A stretch of 14,912 nucleotides of DNA from assembly GCA_934667295.1 (NCBI GenBank), contig CAKULR010000018.1, forward strand, positions 1-14,912. Direction: 5' to 3'. The notes beneath the pieces are model-generated. The model was not told the DNA's origin and did no database searches. It worked only from the letters and a program-made list of their open reading frames with translations. This document shows, one piece after another, positions 13,745 through 14,912 of this stretch. Both the position numbers and the translations under genes were made by a program. Source of the stretch: an uncultured Kiritimatiellota bacterium. Its GTDB lineage: Bacteria > Verrucomicrobiota > Kiritimatiellia > RFP12 > UBA1067. Numbering within the stretch: the first letter of the stretch is position 1; each line of letters opens with the position of its first letter.

Positions 13745-14912
13745 ATGCAGAAAGCAGACATCGGCCTCGTCGGTCTCGCCGTGATGGGCGAGAACCTGAT
13801 CATGAACATGGAATCGAAGGGCTTCACCGTCGCGTGCTACAACCGCACGGTCGAGAAGGTGGACCGCTTCGTCGCGGGGCGCGCGAAGGGCAGGAACATC
13901 ATCGGCTGCCACTCGCTGGAGGAGCTGGCCGCGAACCTCGCGAAGCCGCGCAAGGTGTTCCTGATGGTCAAGGCCGGCGGCGCCGTGGACGCGATGATCG
14001 AGAACCTGCTGAAGGTGCTGGAGCCGGGCGACATCATCATCGACGGCGGCAACAGCCACTTCCCGGACACGATCCGCCGCACGCGGTACGTCGAGTCGAA
14101 GGGCCTCCTCTACGTGGGCACGGGCGTCTCGGGTGGCGAGGAGGGCGCGCTCAAGGGACCGTCCATGATGCCGGGTGGCTCGCCGGCGGCGTGGCCCTAC
14201 GTGAAGGACATCTTCCAGGGTATCTGCGCGAAGGTGGAGGACGGCTCGCCGTGTTGCGACTGGGTGGGCGAGAACGGCGCGGGGCACTTCGTCAAGATGG
14301 TCCACAACGGCATCGAGTACGGCGACATGCAGCTCATCTGCGAGAGCTACCAGCTCATGCGCGACCTGCTCGGGATGTCCGACGACGAGATGCACGAGGT
14401 GTTCAAGAAGTGGAATGAGACGGAGCTCGACAGCTACCTCATCGAGATCACGCGCGACATCCTCGCCTACAAGGACGCCGACGGCTCGCCGCTCGTGGAG
14501 AAGATCCTCGACACGGCCGGGCAGAAGGGCACGGGCAAGTGGACCGGCATCGCCGCCCTCGACGAGGGCGTGCCCCTCACGCTCATCGGCGAGGCCGTCT
14601 TCGCGCGCTGCCTCTCGGCGATGAAGACCGACCGCGTGGAGGCCGCGCAGGCCTACGCGCGCACGGTCCCGCCGTTCGTCGGCGACAGGACCGCGTTCGT
14701 GGAGGCGATCCGCCAGGCGCTCTACGCCTCGAAGATCATCTCCTACGCGCAGGGCTACACGCTCATGCGCACGGCGGCGAAGACGTACAACTGGAACCTC
14801 AACTACGGCGGCATCGCGCTCATGTGGCGCGGCGGCTGCATCATCCGCTCGGTCTTCCTCGGCAAGATCAAGGAGGCGTACGACAGGAACCCGCAGCTCT
14901 CGAACCTGCTGC
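13745..14912 (+). CDS. gnd: 6-phosphogluconate dehydrogenase, decarboxylating (3' end cut by window)
   Basis: Enzyme of the oxidative pentose phosphate pathway: 6-phosphogluconate + NADP+ gives ribulose 5-phosphate, CO2 and NADPH, in the cytoplasm. The first 389 residues of an expected 470-490 are present, and the frame is open to the window end. The N-terminal Rossmann fold has GLVGLAVMGENL (from Gly7), and Asn33-Arg34-Thr35 at the end of the second strand points to NADP+ rather than NAD+. The substrate region includes IIDGGNSHFPDT and GTGVSGGEEGALKGPSMMPGG. The catalytic stretch FVKMVHNGIEYGDMQ gives Lys184, His187, Asn188 and Glu191, corresponding to E. coli Lys183 and Glu190. TGKWT and the later helical-domain sequences fit the long (E. 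coli-type) form. ATG at 13745 has AAAGGGA upstream and its own promoter, so it is separate from the lysA unit. Confidence 0.97.
   Translation, partial: MQKADIGLVGLAVMGENLIMNMESKGFTVACYNRTVEKVDRFVAGRAKGRNIIGCHSLEELAANLAKPRKVFLMVKAGGAVDAMIENLLKVLEPGDIIIDGGNSHFPDTIRRTRYVESKGLLYVGTGVSGGEEGALKGPSMMPGGSPAAWPYVKDIFQGICAKVEDGSPCCDWVGENGAGHFVKMVHNGIEYGDMQLICESYQLMRDLLGMSDDEMHEVFKKWNETELDSYLIEITRDILAYKDADGSPLVEKILDTAGQKGTGKWTGIAALDEGVPLTLIGEAVFARCLSAMKTDRVEAAQAYARTVPPFVGDRTAFVEAIRQALYASKIISYAQGYTLMRTAAKTYNWNLNYGGIALMWRGGCIIRSVFLGKIKEAYDRNPQLSNLL

Overview
This window looks like chromosomal DNA from a high-G+C, Gram-negative-type bacterium. The most likely placement is the PVC superphylum (Kiritimatiellota, Lentisphaerota or Verrucomicrobiota, possibly gut-associated). 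That placement is an inference: it rests on a secreted DUF4838 glycoside-hydrolase-like protein, a large BspA-like leucine-rich surface protein, MEP-pathway genes next to rseP, and the codon style. There is no rRNA or other marker to fix it. Most genes lie on the + strand.

Region 1 (1-4547) is a tightly packed + strand operon. It holds the probable last codons of an upstream gene (perhaps dxr), the intramembrane site-2 protease rseP, ispG of the MEP isoprenoid pathway, an O-antigen ligase/polymerase-type membrane protein, and a small DUF1893 protein. Gaps are 6-7 bp, or the genes overlap (GTGA). The theme is the cell envelope: isoprenoid precursors feed undecaprenyl carriers, Wzy/WaaL-type enzymes use lipid-linked glycans, and RseP handles envelope stress.

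Region 2 (4548-8756) is more accessory in character. A structured repeat cluster (4556-4676) and promoter-like sites precede a secreted, internally duplicated LRR/BspA-like protein (4862-7486). A hairpin repeat lies inside the 3' end of that gene. A LysE/RhtB exporter gene (7483-8088) overlaps its stop codon. After it come about 670 bp of lower-G+C DNA without a credible gene; this stretch carries 19-bp tandem repeats and other small repeats.

Region 3 (8425-9853) is the most unusual part. A perfect 20-bp inverted repeat flanks one - strand gene of unknown family. The unit resembles a small TIR-bounded mobile element, but I see no recognisable transposase motif and no clean target duplication.

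Region 4 (9854-14912) holds a diaminopimelate decarboxylase gene (lysA), translationally coupled (ATGA) to a secreted DUF4838 protein. A second copy of the structured repeat follows in inverted orientation, with a terminator-like hairpin. Last is 6-phosphogluconate dehydrogenase (gnd), which has an extended -10 promoter and is cut by the window end.

Two signals stand out beyond the genes. The first is a dispersed family of GGGAGGG-led hairpins whose stems differ in sequence but keep pairing; two members are joined to a second conserved GC-rich hairpin module. The second is the 1.43-kb inverted-repeat unit around the unknown gene.
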